From: Nocardia acididurans
GTDB taxonomy: Bacteria; Actinomycetota; Actinomycetes; Mycobacteriales; Mycobacteriaceae
Reading direction: 5' to 3'
Length of the DNA: 64,000 bases
NCBI RefSeq assembly: GCF_016741815.1
Contig: NZ_JAERRJ010000007.1
Location: 248,001 to 312,000, forward strand
Part shown: positions 47,828 through 56,362 of the stretch, one piece after another
Layout: each line of letters begins with the position of its first letter
How positions within the stretch are numbered: position 1 is the stretch's first letter
Notes under the pieces: model-generated
Databases searched by the model: none
What the model saw: only the letters and a program-made list of their open reading frames with translations
What the model was told of the DNA's origin: nothing
Translations under genes and position numbers: made by a program

Positions 47828-48454
47828 ATGTCGACACCGCTGCAGGGATCGCTGCTCGATGGATTCGGGGAGATCGAGCTCGGCGCGCTGGACGGAATTC
47901 AGCGCACCGAGCTCACGCACGGCGCGTGGGTGGATGTGCTGCCCGGGTGGCTGAGCGGGGCCGACGAGCTGTTCGAACGACTCGCGGCGCACGTGCCGTG
48001 GCGGGTGGACCGCCGGAACATGTACGACCGCATGGTGGATGTGCCACGGCTGCTGAGCTTCTACGACGAGTCCCGCGAGCTCCCCGACCCGGTTCTCACC
48101 GAGGCGCGCGACGCGTTGAGCGCCCGGTACCGCGACGAACTCGGCGAACCGTTCACCACGGCGGGCCTGTGCTACTACCGCGACGGGAACGACAGCGTCG
48201 CCTGGCACGGCGACACCATCGGACGCGGCGCGACCGCCGACACCATGGTGGCCATCATCTCGGTGGGCGCGGCGCGGGCACTGTCGCTGCGTCCGCGCGG
48301 CGGCGGGGCGAGTATCCGCTATCCCCTCGGACACGGGGATCTCATCGTCATGGGCGGATCGTGCCAGCGCACCTGGGAGCACGCCGTTCTCAAGACGCGG
48401 CGGGCGGTGGGGCCGCGCATCAGCATCCAGTTCCGGCCGCGCGGAGTGCGCTAG
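47828..48454 (+). CDS. AlkB-like 2-oxoglutarate/Fe(II) dioxygenase
   Basis: Dioxygenase (208 aa) of the AlkB family, which oxidatively removes alkyl groups from DNA or RNA bases. The iron ligands are in VAWHGDTIG (HxD) and TWEHAV (distal His); the 2-oxoglutarate Arg is in RISIQFRPR. VDVPRLLSFY and FTTAGLCYYRDGNDSVAWH fit the nucleotide-binding lid. ATG at 47828 is used because the longer frame begins inside the LexA box. Consistent with a repair function. Confidence 0.9.
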   Translation: MSTPLQGSLLDGFGEIELGALDGIQRTELTHGAWVDVLPGWLSGADELFERLAAHVPWRVDRRNMYDRMVDVPRLLSFYDESRELPDPVLTEARDALSARYRDELGEPFTTAGLCYYRDGNDSVAWHGDTIGRGATADTMVAIISVGAARALSLRPRGGGASIRYPLGHGDLIVMGGSCQRTWEHAVLKTRRAVGPRISIQFRPRGVR

Positions 48455-48468
48455 ACCGTCGGATGGAT

Positions 48469-50226
48469 TCAGCCGGCTTCCTCGGCCGCCAGCGGCCAGC
48501 GGTCGATCTCGTTCAGCGGGCCGACCGAGGCCGGGAGCACTGCCAGCGCCTCGGCCCGGTAGTCGCCGGCCAGCCCGGTGCCGGTGCCGAGGCGGTCGGC
48601 TTCGGCCAGCCATCCGGTGGCCTGGCGCAGCACCTCGACCGTGGTCACCCGGCCGTCGCCCGGCAGGACCAGACCGCCGATCCGACGGGGCGCGGCCACC
48701 GCCGCCGAGCCCAGATGCTGCAGGCAGCGGGCGATTCCCGGCTCGTGGCGCAGAGCGCGGAAGTCGCGCAGCGCGCCCTGCCAGTAGCGGACCGCGCCCT
48801 CCGGCTCCTTCCTGGCCCACATCAGCACGCCCATGGTCTCGTAGGCGTGTGCGCGACCGACGGGGTCGATCCCGTTGCGGGTCAAGGCTTCCGCGAGCTC
48901 CAGCCGATCCCCGGCGGCGTCGTAACGGCCCTGATGCAGATGGACGACCGCGAGATTCACCAGCGTGGACACCTCACCGGCGACATCGGCGCGGGGCAGC
49001 AGCCACCACGCCGACTCGAGGATGCGCTCGGCGGCGGCCAGCCGCCGCTGCACCACCGCCGCGCGCTGGCGGACGGCCGCCGCGCCGGTGAGCGCGGCGG
49101 GTGGGCGATAGCGCCGCAGGAAACTCAGCGCGCGCCGATGTTCCCTGCGCGCGGCCAGGCTCGAACGCAGCCGAGCGCCGGAACGCCGCGACGGAGCGTG
49201 ATGGCCGCGGCTGCGAATTCGCGCCAACTCCCGTGCCGCCGAATCGTTTTCGATCCCCCGCAGCCGCAGCACGGCCTCTGGGAGCGGCGGAACCGTTGCG
49301 GTAGGGCCGTTCTCGTCCGCGCCGAGACCGGCGTACCAGGTATCGAGTGCGTCGGCGATGCGAGCCAGATCGCGAATCGTGTTGGCGGGCAATGCCGTGG
49401 GTGGACCGCAGTCCACGATCAGGCCGCGCAGCGCCGCGCCCTCCTCCGCGAACCACCCCCGGGCCGCGGCCCCGAGCGCGAAGGTGTCGAGGGCCTTGGC
49501 CCAGCGGGTCGCGCGGTCGGCGTGATAGGCGATCAGGGCGGGCAGCGCCGCGGCGCGCATGGCGGCCACCACCACCTCCGGGGCCGGCGGCACCGCGGTG
49601 AGCAGGTTGTCCATGCACCGGTAGGCGTCCGGTCCGTCGAGTGCCAGTTCACGGCGCGAGAACAACTCCGCGAGCACGACCGCGGGCGCACCGGGCGGAA
49701 GAGTCCAGTCGTCGGTGTCCCGGGCCGGTATCCGCGCGGGCGCTTCCAGCATCGCGCCCAGCATGACCATGAACCCGGTGCGCCGGTACGTCCCGATCGG
49801 CAGCTGGCGCAGCACCCGGATCACCGCGCCGATCGCGGCCTGCGGAACCGTGGCGTTGACCCCGGGTGCGGCTCCCGCCCGCGGCGGCGACATGCCTTCG
49901 ACCGCAACATGTCCCGGCCCCATCAGGTCGGCCAGCAGGTCGGCGTCCCGCGCTCGCCGCCGCCGATCCCGCACGGAGTGCAGCGTCCGGTAGGCCACGT
50001 ACCCGCCCGCGACCGCGACGATCACCAACGGCAGCCACCGCATCGCCTGGAGAATCCGCTGCACCGCCGGATTGCCGCCGAAGGTGTCGGCCACCAGGGT
50101 GCGGGCCAATTCGTAGCAGAGCGCGGTCGCGGCCGCCGAGGCCGTCGCGAGCAGGCCGCGCCACAGCGACGACTTGGGGGTGGCGATCGACAGCGACTGC
50201 CCGCTCGGCGGCACCGGCCGGGTCAC
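48469..50226 (-). CDS. TPR-like membrane-anchored protein of transport operon
   Basis: A 585-residue protein of unknown function. One transmembrane helix lies at about residues 62-81 (WLPLVIVAVAGGYVAY). The rest is Ala/Arg/Leu-rich and helical, with TPR-like pairs near the C-terminus, such as VNLAVVHLHQGRYDAAGDRLELAEAL in outline and YETMGVLMWARKEPEGAVRYWQGAL. It starts at GTG overlapping the permease stop (GTGA), so it is made together with the transporter. It may be an accessory or sensing subunit; no enzymatic motif is seen. Confidence 0.75.
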   Translation of the reverse strand: MTRPVPPSGQSLSIATPKSSLWRGLLATASAAATALCYELARTLVADTFGGNPAVQRILQAMRWLPLVIVAVAGGYVAYRTLHSVRDRRRRARDADLLADLMGPGHVAVEGMSPPRAGAAPGVNATVPQAAIGAVIRVLRQLPIGTYRRTGFMVMLGAMLEAPARIPARDTDDWTLPPGAPAVVLAELFSRRELALDGPDAYRCMDNLLTAVPPAPEVVVAAMRAAALPALIAYHADRATRWAKALDTFALGAAARGWFAEEGAALRGLIVDCGPPTALPANTIRDLARIADALDTWYAGLGADENGPTATVPPLPEAVLRLRGIENDSAARELARIRSRGHHAPSRRSGARLRSSLAARREHRRALSFLRRYRPPAALTGAAAVRQRAAVVQRRLAAAERILESAWWLLPRADVAGEVSTLVNLAVVHLHQGRYDAAGDRLELAEALTRNGIDPVGRAHAYETMGVLMWARKEPEGAVRYWQGALRDFRALRHEPGIARCLQHLGSAAVAAPRRIGGLVLPGDGRVTTVEVLRQATGWLAEADRLGTGTGLAGDYRAEALAVLPASVGPLNEIDRWPLAAEEAG

Positions 50227-52088
50227 CGGCGCACCCCGCCGGTGATGCCGGGCACCACCCAGCGCCGCCACGTGCCCAGCAGCAGGAGCACCGGCAGAAT
50301 CGCCGACAACAGTGCGCCCGCCGCGAGATGGCTTGCGTTCTCGTGGAATTGGCGCGCCTCGCCCCACAGCAACCGGGACCACGGGGACTCACCCACGCCG
50401 CCGATCAGCAGACCGACGAAGAAGTCGTTCCACACCTGGACGAACTCCAGGACGGCCACCGCGCCGATCGCCGGGCCGGCCATCTCCCGCAGTCTGCGGC
50501 GAATCGTCGCCGGTCGCGCCAAACCGTGCAGCGCGTCGGCGGCGGGCGATTCCGGGGGCGCCAGCAGGGCGGCGCGCAGAATGAGGATCGCGATCGGCAG
50601 CCCGGCGGCGGCGTGGACGAAGATCAGCGGAACGCGGCTGTGCGACAGGCCCCAGGTATCCATCAGCAGGCGGATGGGGCCACCGTAGATCTGTGCGGGC
50701 ATGACCGCCAGGATCACCGTCATCGGCACGGCGATCCGGGAGATCCATTGTCCGGGAGCGAGTTCGGCCAGCCAGAAGGCGACCGGAACGGCGGCGGTCA
50801 CCACGACCGCGGTGGCCAGGGCGCTCACCCACAGTGTGGTCTCCAGGGAGCGCCACAGCGCGGCGTCGCTCCACACCCAGCGCAGCCCTTCGACGCCGAA
50901 GCCGCCGCGCTGCCGCAGCGCCACGACGAGCAGCCAGCCGATCGGGACGAGCAGCGGCACCATGACGATCAGCAGCCACAGCCGCGACCACCAGGACGGG
51001 CGATCCCGCACCGGATCCCGCCGCATGGACGGAGCGGAGGGCCGCGGCCTGCGATAGCGGCGCATATCCGGCTGCAACAGCCAGGCCGTCAACCCGACGA
51101 GGACCGCCAGCGGCAGGGCGTAGGCCGCCGCGTCGCCGTCCCCGAATCCGGACCGGCCGGTCAGATACCACCAGTGCACGGTGGCGCTCTCCGCCGCCGG
51201 TTGCAGCGGACCGGGCACCGCGATCAGGACGACGTCGAACACCCGCGCCGCCGCGACGCCGACGATCAACCCGAGCATCAGCAGCGTCGGATGCAGCAGT
51301 TTGCGCACCTCGTGCAGCATGCGGATCTGGTTGCGCAGCAGACGTATTCGCCTGCGTATCCACCCGTGCCCCGGCGGATCCACCGTGTCGGGGCCGTACA
51401 CGATCCGCGCCTGCACCGGGTCGGCCTCCAGGCCGATCACGGCCGCCCGCCAGACGCCGGTCAGCGCACCGAGCCAGGTCCAGGCGAAGGCCGAGGCGAT
51501 CAGCACCGTGAACAGCCACCGGTACTCGCCGACCGAATCCAGTCGCAGCAGTTCCGCGATCTGTTCGAAGATCAGGCGGAAGGCGATGCCCGAGACGAAC
51601 GCGGAGATGCCGAACGGCAGGATCAGCGGCAGCCAGACCCAGCGCGGACCACGGGTCATCCAGGCGAGCAGCAGCGCGAACAGCACCAGGAACACACCCC
51701 ACAGCACCCAGCCCAGCGTGCGCACATAGGCCCAGGCGCCCGTCGCGCCGAACTCCGTGAGCACCACCGCGCTCACGATCACCACGCCGAGGACCGACAG
51801 CCAGCGCCGCGTCCGGCCCAGCACCGTATCGGCGATTCCGCACAGCACCGCGAGACCGCAACCGGCCACCACCAACGGCCGGGCCGCGACCGCGAGCCAG
51901 ACCGTCCACCCGGCCGGAACCACCAGCAGGACGGCGATCAGCGCGAGCGCCGGGATCCGGACGGCCCAGCCGAACCAGCGGCGCGGATGATGGCCGGACA
52001 CCAGCGGGCCCGAGAGTCGTCGCGTGGCCAATTCCATTCGCAGATCTGGTGTTTCGAAGACCCGCGGGTCGAATTCCGGGGTGCTCAC
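50223..52088 (-). CDS. Fused two-domain ABC transporter permease
   Basis: Membrane protein (621 aa) that looks like a MalF-like and a MalG-like sugar-permease subunit joined in one chain. The first half has about eight hydrophobic segments and the string VAAARVFDVVLIAVPGP, typical of MalF-type proteins. The second half begins after a basic linker near residue 360 and has SLETTLWVSALATAVVV and an EAA-type loop AADALHGLARPATIRRRLREMAGP (outline), with the conserved Gly spacing. GTG at 52088 overlaps the binding-protein stop by four bases. No ATPase gene is adjacent. Confidence 0.8.
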   Translation of the reverse strand: MSTPEFDPRVFETPDLRMELATRRLSGPLVSGHHPRRWFGWAVRIPALALIAVLLVVPAGWTVWLAVAARPLVVAGCGLAVLCGIADTVLGRTRRWLSVLGVVIVSAVVLTEFGATGAWAYVRTLGWVLWGVFLVLFALLLAWMTRGPRWVWLPLILPFGISAFVSGIAFRLIFEQIAELLRLDSVGEYRWLFTVLIASAFAWTWLGALTGVWRAAVIGLEADPVQARIVYGPDTVDPPGHGWIRRRIRLLRNQIRMLHEVRKLLHPTLLMLGLIVGVAAARVFDVVLIAVPGPLQPAAESATVHWWYLTGRSGFGDGDAAAYALPLAVLVGLTAWLLQPDMRRYRRPRPSAPSMRRDPVRDRPSWWSRLWLLIVMVPLLVPIGWLLVVALRQRGGFGVEGLRWVWSDAALWRSLETTLWVSALATAVVVTAAVPVAFWLAELAPGQWISRIAVPMTVILAVMPAQIYGGPIRLLMDTWGLSHSRVPLIFVHAAAGLPIAILILRAALLAPPESPAADALHGLARPATIRRRLREMAGPAIGAVAVLEFVQVWNDFFVGLLIGGVGESPWSRLLWGEARQFHENASHLAAGALLSAILPVLLLLGTWRRWVVPGITGGVRR

Positions 52089-53443
52089 CGCGGCCCGCCC
52101 GTCCGGAACTCGTCCAGGCGGACCACCACGCGGTCCACCGCGGCGGGCAGTCCGGCGCGCCCCGACTCGGCGATCTCCAGCAGGAAGTCGGTCAGGATGC
52201 GACGCAGCCCCCACCGGCCGCCTGCCGAGCCGATCCGGTCCGACAGGTCGAAGCTGGTCCACGAATCCAGCTCCCGCGCAACAGGTTCCAGCAGCGCCGA
52301 GTACCGGCGCGCACTGCGCAGATGCGGGGACGAGAAGCCGCCCAGATCGTCGATCCACGTCGTCGCCGCATCCGGAGCGGCGAGTTCGGCCAGCAGCAGG
52401 CGGGCATCGTCACCGGCCTCCCGCGTCAGGACCATGACATCACCGCCACCGAGCACCGGCCGGGTGCCGCCGGGGGCAAGCGCGGGGAAGGGCAGCAGGC
52501 CGACGCTGCCGGTGCCGCGCCCCGAATCGGTCAGGCTGCGGCGGACATACGGTTCGGCGAAATCCGGTGCGGCGACCATCAACGCGCGACGGCGGTCGAA
52601 GACGTCGCGAATCGATGCGGGGAACTGGGTGGTCAAGGCGACGGCGAGGCCGTGCGGGAACGCCGCGGGGTGACTGCACAACTCGCCCAGACGGTGCAGT
52701 GCGGCACGCACTTCCGGCCGATCCCACGGCCATCGGATGGTCGCGGTTTCCAATTCGGTGTACACGGACCGTGATTCGGCCTGCAGCAGGTTCTCGAACA
52801 GATCGGTGACCACCCAGCTGTCGGCCGCGCCGAAGGCCAGCAGCCGCACACCGGTGGGTTCGAGCGCCGCCATGGCCGTGGGCCAGTCGGCGACGGTCCA
52901 GGTGCCCGGATCACCCACACCGTGTGCGGCCAGCGCCTTCTCATGCGTGGCGAAGGTTTGCCTGTCGTACCAGATCAGTGACTTCTGTGCGCTCTTGAAC
53001 GGCAAGCCGTAGTGGTTGTCGTCGGTGCGTGCCGCACTGCGCCGCAGCGCCCGATCCCAGTGCTGCGCGTAGCACAGCCCGGCCGCGTCCTCCCATAGTG
53101 CGGCGTCGATCGCCGGCGGAGAGTGCTTGTCCGCCAGCAGTTCCTGTATTCGCCCGATCTGCGGCAGCATGACGATTTCCGGTGCGGACGCGCCGCGCGC
53201 CGAGAACGCTGTGTCGATGTCATCGCCGAGCAGGATCAACCGGGTCTCGCGTCGCATACCCCGGGCGGTGGCGCGCTGCCGGGCGCCGGCCAGCACCGTA
53301 TCGAAGGCCAGCAATTCGAATCCGCTCCAGGGCACGGCGATTCGCACCGCGTCGCGGTCGCCGAGCAGCACCGTGGGCGCGCAGGCCGTGACGAGCGGGA
53401 GCGCCAGTCCCGCCCGCAACAGTGACCTGCGCCTGATTGTCAT
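52085..53443 (-). CDS. Lipoprotein solute-binding protein
   Basis: Extracytoplasmic binding protein (452 aa) of the family 1 (sugar/glycerol-phosphate type). It has an Arg-rich start, a short hydrophobic core and lipobox VTAC, so it is lipid-anchored. VRIAVPWSGFELLAFDTVL, GLPFKSAQKSLIWYDR and GDVMVLTREAGD follow the usual order of this fold. Coupled to the fused permease. The solute is not deducible; carbohydrate is the family norm. Confidence 0.85.
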   Translation of the reverse strand: MTIRRRSLLRAGLALPLVTACAPTVLLGDRDAVRIAVPWSGFELLAFDTVLAGARQRATARGMRRETRLILLGDDIDTAFSARGASAPEIVMLPQIGRIQELLADKHSPPAIDAALWEDAAGLCYAQHWDRALRRSAARTDDNHYGLPFKSAQKSLIWYDRQTFATHEKALAAHGVGDPGTWTVADWPTAMAALEPTGVRLLAFGAADSWVVTDLFENLLQAESRSVYTELETATIRWPWDRPEVRAALHRLGELCSHPAAFPHGLAVALTTQFPASIRDVFDRRRALMVAAPDFAEPYVRRSLTDSGRGTGSVGLLPFPALAPGGTRPVLGGGDVMVLTREAGDDARLLLAELAAPDAATTWIDDLGGFSSPHLRSARRYSALLEPVARELDSWTSFDLSDRIGSAGGRWGLRRILTDFLLEIAESGRAGLPAAVDRVVVRLDEFRTGGPR

Positions 53444-53450
53444 GCTCCGG

Positions 53451-54683
53451 TCACGGGCGGCGGGCGAATTCCGGTGCGTGCTCGGGCAATACGCCGCGCG
53501 CGATCAGCGTCGGCGGAATGCTGCGGATGATCGGCAGGCGTCGGAAGACCCGCAGCGCCAACGGTGTTTCGCGGGCGTTGGAGATATTCAGTTCGCCCGC
53601 GACCGCCGGGCGGATGAAGCGGGCGTGCGCGAGCCGCTGGAAACCCTGGACCGCGACGGTGGGCAGGGTGCGGCGGCGTTGTACGCGGGCCAGGTCGCGG
53701 GTGGTGACCGTGCCCGACAGCAGTTTCGGGGCAAGGATTCTCGCGGCCGCCACCCCGTCCTGGATGGCGAGGTTGATGCCGACCCCGCCGACCGGGGACA
53801 TGGCGTGCGCGGCGTCGCCGATGCACAGCAGGCCGTCGGTGTACCAGCGGTCGAGGCGGTCGAGTTTGACGTCGAGCAGTTTCACCTCGTCCCAGCCCTG
53901 CAGGGCTTCGGCGCGGTCGGCCAGCCAGGGCACGGCGTCGGCCATGGGGATGGTGATATCGCTGACCGGACGCTTCTCCCGCACCGCCGGGTCGCTGCCC
54001 TTGGCGATGAGGGTGGCGACCTGCCAGTAGTCGCCGCGATCGAGCATGATCGCGACGCGATGCCGGGTGAGCACCGGCACCGCGCCCGCCGGGTCGGTGT
54101 CGTTGCGCGGCAACCGGAACCACCACACGTCGAACGGGGTGGCCCAGCGGCGCGAACCCAGACCGGCGGCCAGCCGCAGCGCGGAGGTGCGGCCGTCGCA
54201 GGCCACCACCAGATCGGCGTGGATCTCCCCGGCGGTGCCGTCCTTCGCCTGATACCGCACGCCCGACACCGTGCCGTTCGTCCGCAGCAGGTCCACGGCC
54301 TCGGTGTTCATGCGCAACCGGAAGGCGGGCTCGGCGTCGGCGGCGCGGGCCAGCAGATCGAGCAGATCCCACTGCGGCACCATCGCGATGTACTTGTGCC
54401 GCCCCGGAATATGTTCGAGCGTGGCCACGGTCTGCATGCGACCGGCGATCGGGATCTGCACCGAATTCAACCGGCGCTGCGGCAGTTTCGCGAACTCCTC
54501 GCGCAGCCCCAGCTCGTCGAGCAGTTCGAGGGTGGTGGGATGCACGGTGTCCCCGCGAAAATCACGCAGGAAGTCCCCGTGCTTCTCCAGCACCGTCACC
54601 TCGACCCCGGCCCGCGCGAGCAGCAGCCCGAGAATCATGCCCGCCGGTCCACCACCGGCGATGAGACAGGTCGTACGTTCCAT
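53451..54683 (-). CDS. FAD-dependent monooxygenase
   Basis: Class A flavoprotein monooxygenase (410 aa). Motifs are LIAGGGPAGMILGLLLARAG (FAD Rossmann), ACDGRTSALR (DG motif) and LLCIGDAAHAMSPVGGVGINLAIQDG in outline (GD motif). It belongs with the p-hydroxybenzoate hydroxylase group. ATG at 54683 has GGGAGGTGGG upstream. Its stop is seven bases before the binding-protein start, so it is probably the first gene of the transport operon. Substrate unknown; a link to uptake of the same compound is inferred. Confidence 0.88.
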   Translation of the reverse strand: MERTTCLIAGGGPAGMILGLLLARAGVEVTVLEKHGDFLRDFRGDTVHPTTLELLDELGLREEFAKLPQRRLNSVQIPIAGRMQTVATLEHIPGRHKYIAMVPQWDLLDLLARAADAEPAFRLRMNTEAVDLLRTNGTVSGVRYQAKDGTAGEIHADLVVACDGRTSALRLAAGLGSRRWATPFDVWWFRLPRNDTDPAGAVPVLTRHRVAIMLDRGDYWQVATLIAKGSDPAVREKRPVSDITIPMADAVPWLADRAEALQGWDEVKLLDVKLDRLDRWYTDGLLCIGDAAHAMSPVGGVGINLAIQDGVAAARILAPKLLSGTVTTRDLARVQRRRTLPTVAVQGFQRLAHARFIRPAVAGELNISNARETPLALRVFRRLPIIRSIPPTLIARGVLPEHAPEFARRP

Positions 54684-54770
54684 CGGGCCCACCTCCCGAA
54701 TCGGCAACCATCCGTTCCCCCGATGGTAGGCCCGAAACACCGGGCGGCAGTGCCCTTCCCGCGAACGGAC

Positions 54771-55334
54771 CTACCGATCCCGGAACAGCACGAAGAAGTA
54801 CGGCTCCCGCATCCCCCGCAGATCCATCACCCCCAGCAGAGTGTCCTCGTCCACCCTCCGGAAAATGTCGATGATCGGCAGATGGTCGTAGATCATCGCG
54901 GCGCCGGACTCACCGCGGAACTCCAGATTCCGCAGCCGTGCCCGCGGCGTCCGCGTACTCAACAGCGGCCGCATCAACCCCAGCGACCTGCGCAGCGGCC
55001 GAATAGCCGAGACCGGCACCTTCCCCGCCAGGAACAACGGCACCCGCCGGGGATCCACCGCGAACACCGTCCCGTCCGGCTCCGCGAACAGCAGCGGCTG
55101 CACACTGTCGGCGTCGTCGAATTGCTTCCCGTACCAACCGGATTCGACCAGCACGCCCTGCCACGGATGTCCGGTGTCGAGTTCGCGCCCGCGCCAGCGC
55201 CCGGTGGTGATCGCCTCCACTCGCGCCGCGGGCAGACTGTCGAACAGTTCCCACGCCTGCTCTGGAGTGCATCCACTCTCGAGCAACATCCCCAGCCGCG
55301 CCGCGCCGTCCACGGCCGAATCCTCCGCGCCCAC
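54771..55334 (-). CDS. GXWXG/DUF4334 domain protein
   Basis: Soluble protein (187 aa) with an N-terminal GXWXG motif (TTGRWRGRELDTGHPWQG) and a C-terminal DUF4334 region (RGESGAAMIYDHLPIIDIFRRVD in outline). Family function is not known. Two GTG codons are in tandem; GTG at 55334 is six bases from AGGAGG and is preferred, GTG at 55337 being the alternative. It lies upstream of the FAD monooxygenase on the same strand, 87 bp away. Confidence 0.8.
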   Translation of the reverse strand: MGAEDSAVDGAARLGMLLESGCTPEQAWELFDSLPAARVEAITTGRWRGRELDTGHPWQGVLVESGWYGKQFDDADSVQPLLFAEPDGTVFAVDPRRVPLFLAGKVPVSAIRPLRRSLGLMRPLLSTRTPRARLRNLEFRGESGAAMIYDHLPIIDIFRRVDEDTLLGVMDLRGMREPYFFVLFRDR

Positions 55335-55782
55335 CACGAGCCTCCTCGCACGAGTGAATGACAAACTTCCCATCAAACTATCTCAGCCCCCTGACGCACC
55401 ACCGCTCGGGCCATCCACTCCACCCCACCCCCACCGAGCCGCAACCGCACCTCCCCCACCGCCCACGCACCAGCGGACGGGGTGATTCCACGCTTTCCGC
55501 TGGATATCAGCCCCGATACGCGCATGCTGCCGGCGACGACGTGGTCGCCCTCGGCTTCGACGACCCGGTCACGCGGGTAACCGTTTCCGGCACAGGTGAT
55601 CTCGATGTACACCTGCTCCTGGGCGATACCACGCCCGGGGCGGATCGGACGTGGGATCTGCGCCGAATGGCACAGGGGCTGCGGGCGCTTCATCTGATCC
55701 GAGAGTGGGATGAGGGTATGTGACGATCGACTCGTCCGGATCCCGTTGACCTCGAGTGTGGTTGAGGTATCAAGATCGACTC
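55335..55782. other. 448-bp region without a convincing gene
   Basis: Contains the promoters of the DUF4334 gene (minus) and the SnoaL-like gene (plus). A plus-strand frame 55358-55723 (121 codons) ends in VVALGFDDPVTRVTVSG-like sequence that could be protein, but its first 40 codons are low-complexity and no ribosome binding site fits. I cannot decide whether a short gene ends here. Confidence 0.35.
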
Positions 55783-56232
55783 ATGAGCACAGCGAAGAGC
55801 GAAGCGCCGGTCATCGCGGACGACAGCGTCGATCACACGGCGGATCGGGCGGCCATCGCGCAGGTCATCCGGAATGTGGAGACCGCGTACAACACCAATG
55901 ACGCGGAGCTCATGGTGGCGGACCTGGCGGAGAACGCGGTCGTGGGGAATGCGATGGGAGTACTCCAGCGCGGGCGGGAGGCCGTGCTGGAGGCCAGCCG
56001 GGCGGGGCTCGCGGGTTTCCTGAAGGATGAGTACGTGCGGTACGAGGTGCTCGAAATCGCTTTCCTGCGACCCGATGTGGCGATCGCGCACAAGGGGGCG
56101 CGGGCCACCACCGCCGAGGGGCAGCCCATCGATCGTGACGATGCCATGCGCGCGCTGTACGTCCTGGTGAAGCAGGACGGGCGCTGGTGGGTGAGCGCGC
56201 GGCAGAACACCCTGGTCCCGCAGGCCGGTTAG
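55783..56232 (+). CDS. SgcJ/EcaC-type SnoaL-like protein
   Basis: Small alpha+beta-barrel (NTF2-fold) protein (149 aa). The SgcJ/EcaC pattern is visible in AAIAQVIRNVETAYNTNDAELM, VVGNAMGVLQRGREAV and DGRWWVSARQNTLV. Members act as enzymes or binding proteins in secondary metabolism, but no function can be assigned. ATG at 55783 fits the family N-terminus. A 130-bp gap with its own promoter signals separates it from the next cassette. Confidence 0.85.
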   Translation: MSTAKSEAPVIADDSVDHTADRAAIAQVIRNVETAYNTNDAELMVADLAENAVVGNAMGVLQRGREAVLEASRAGLAGFLKDEYVRYEVLEIAFLRPDVAIAHKGARATTAEGQPIDRDDAMRALYVLVKQDGRWWVSARQNTLVPQAG

Positions 56233-56337
56233 CGGCCTCGGTTCGGTCCCGGCCGGTTCCGTACACCCCCGGCCGGGGCCGAAGCATTACTTTTGGTCTT
56301 CTTGACAAGAAAGTTCCCGAAATCGCTGGCGTCTACC

Positions 56338-56360
56338 GTTTTAGTCGTTTAGCCTAAAAC
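56338..56360 (+). promoter_or_regulatory. Palindromic operator before the J-domain gene
   Basis: GTTTTAG (56338-56344) and CTAAAAC (56354-56360) form a perfect 7-bp inverted repeat with a 9-base spacer, ending two bases before the ATG. TTGACA at 56302-56307 may be the -35 element. An NrtR-like regulator is encoded by the last gene of the cassette and is the obvious candidate to bind here. Confidence 0.65.
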
Positions 56361-56362
56361 TC

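Noticed and set aside
55358..55723. Small plus-strand gene before the SnoaL-like gene
   Set aside because: Only its last 60 codons look protein-like and no start with a ribosome binding site is seen; left as undecided.
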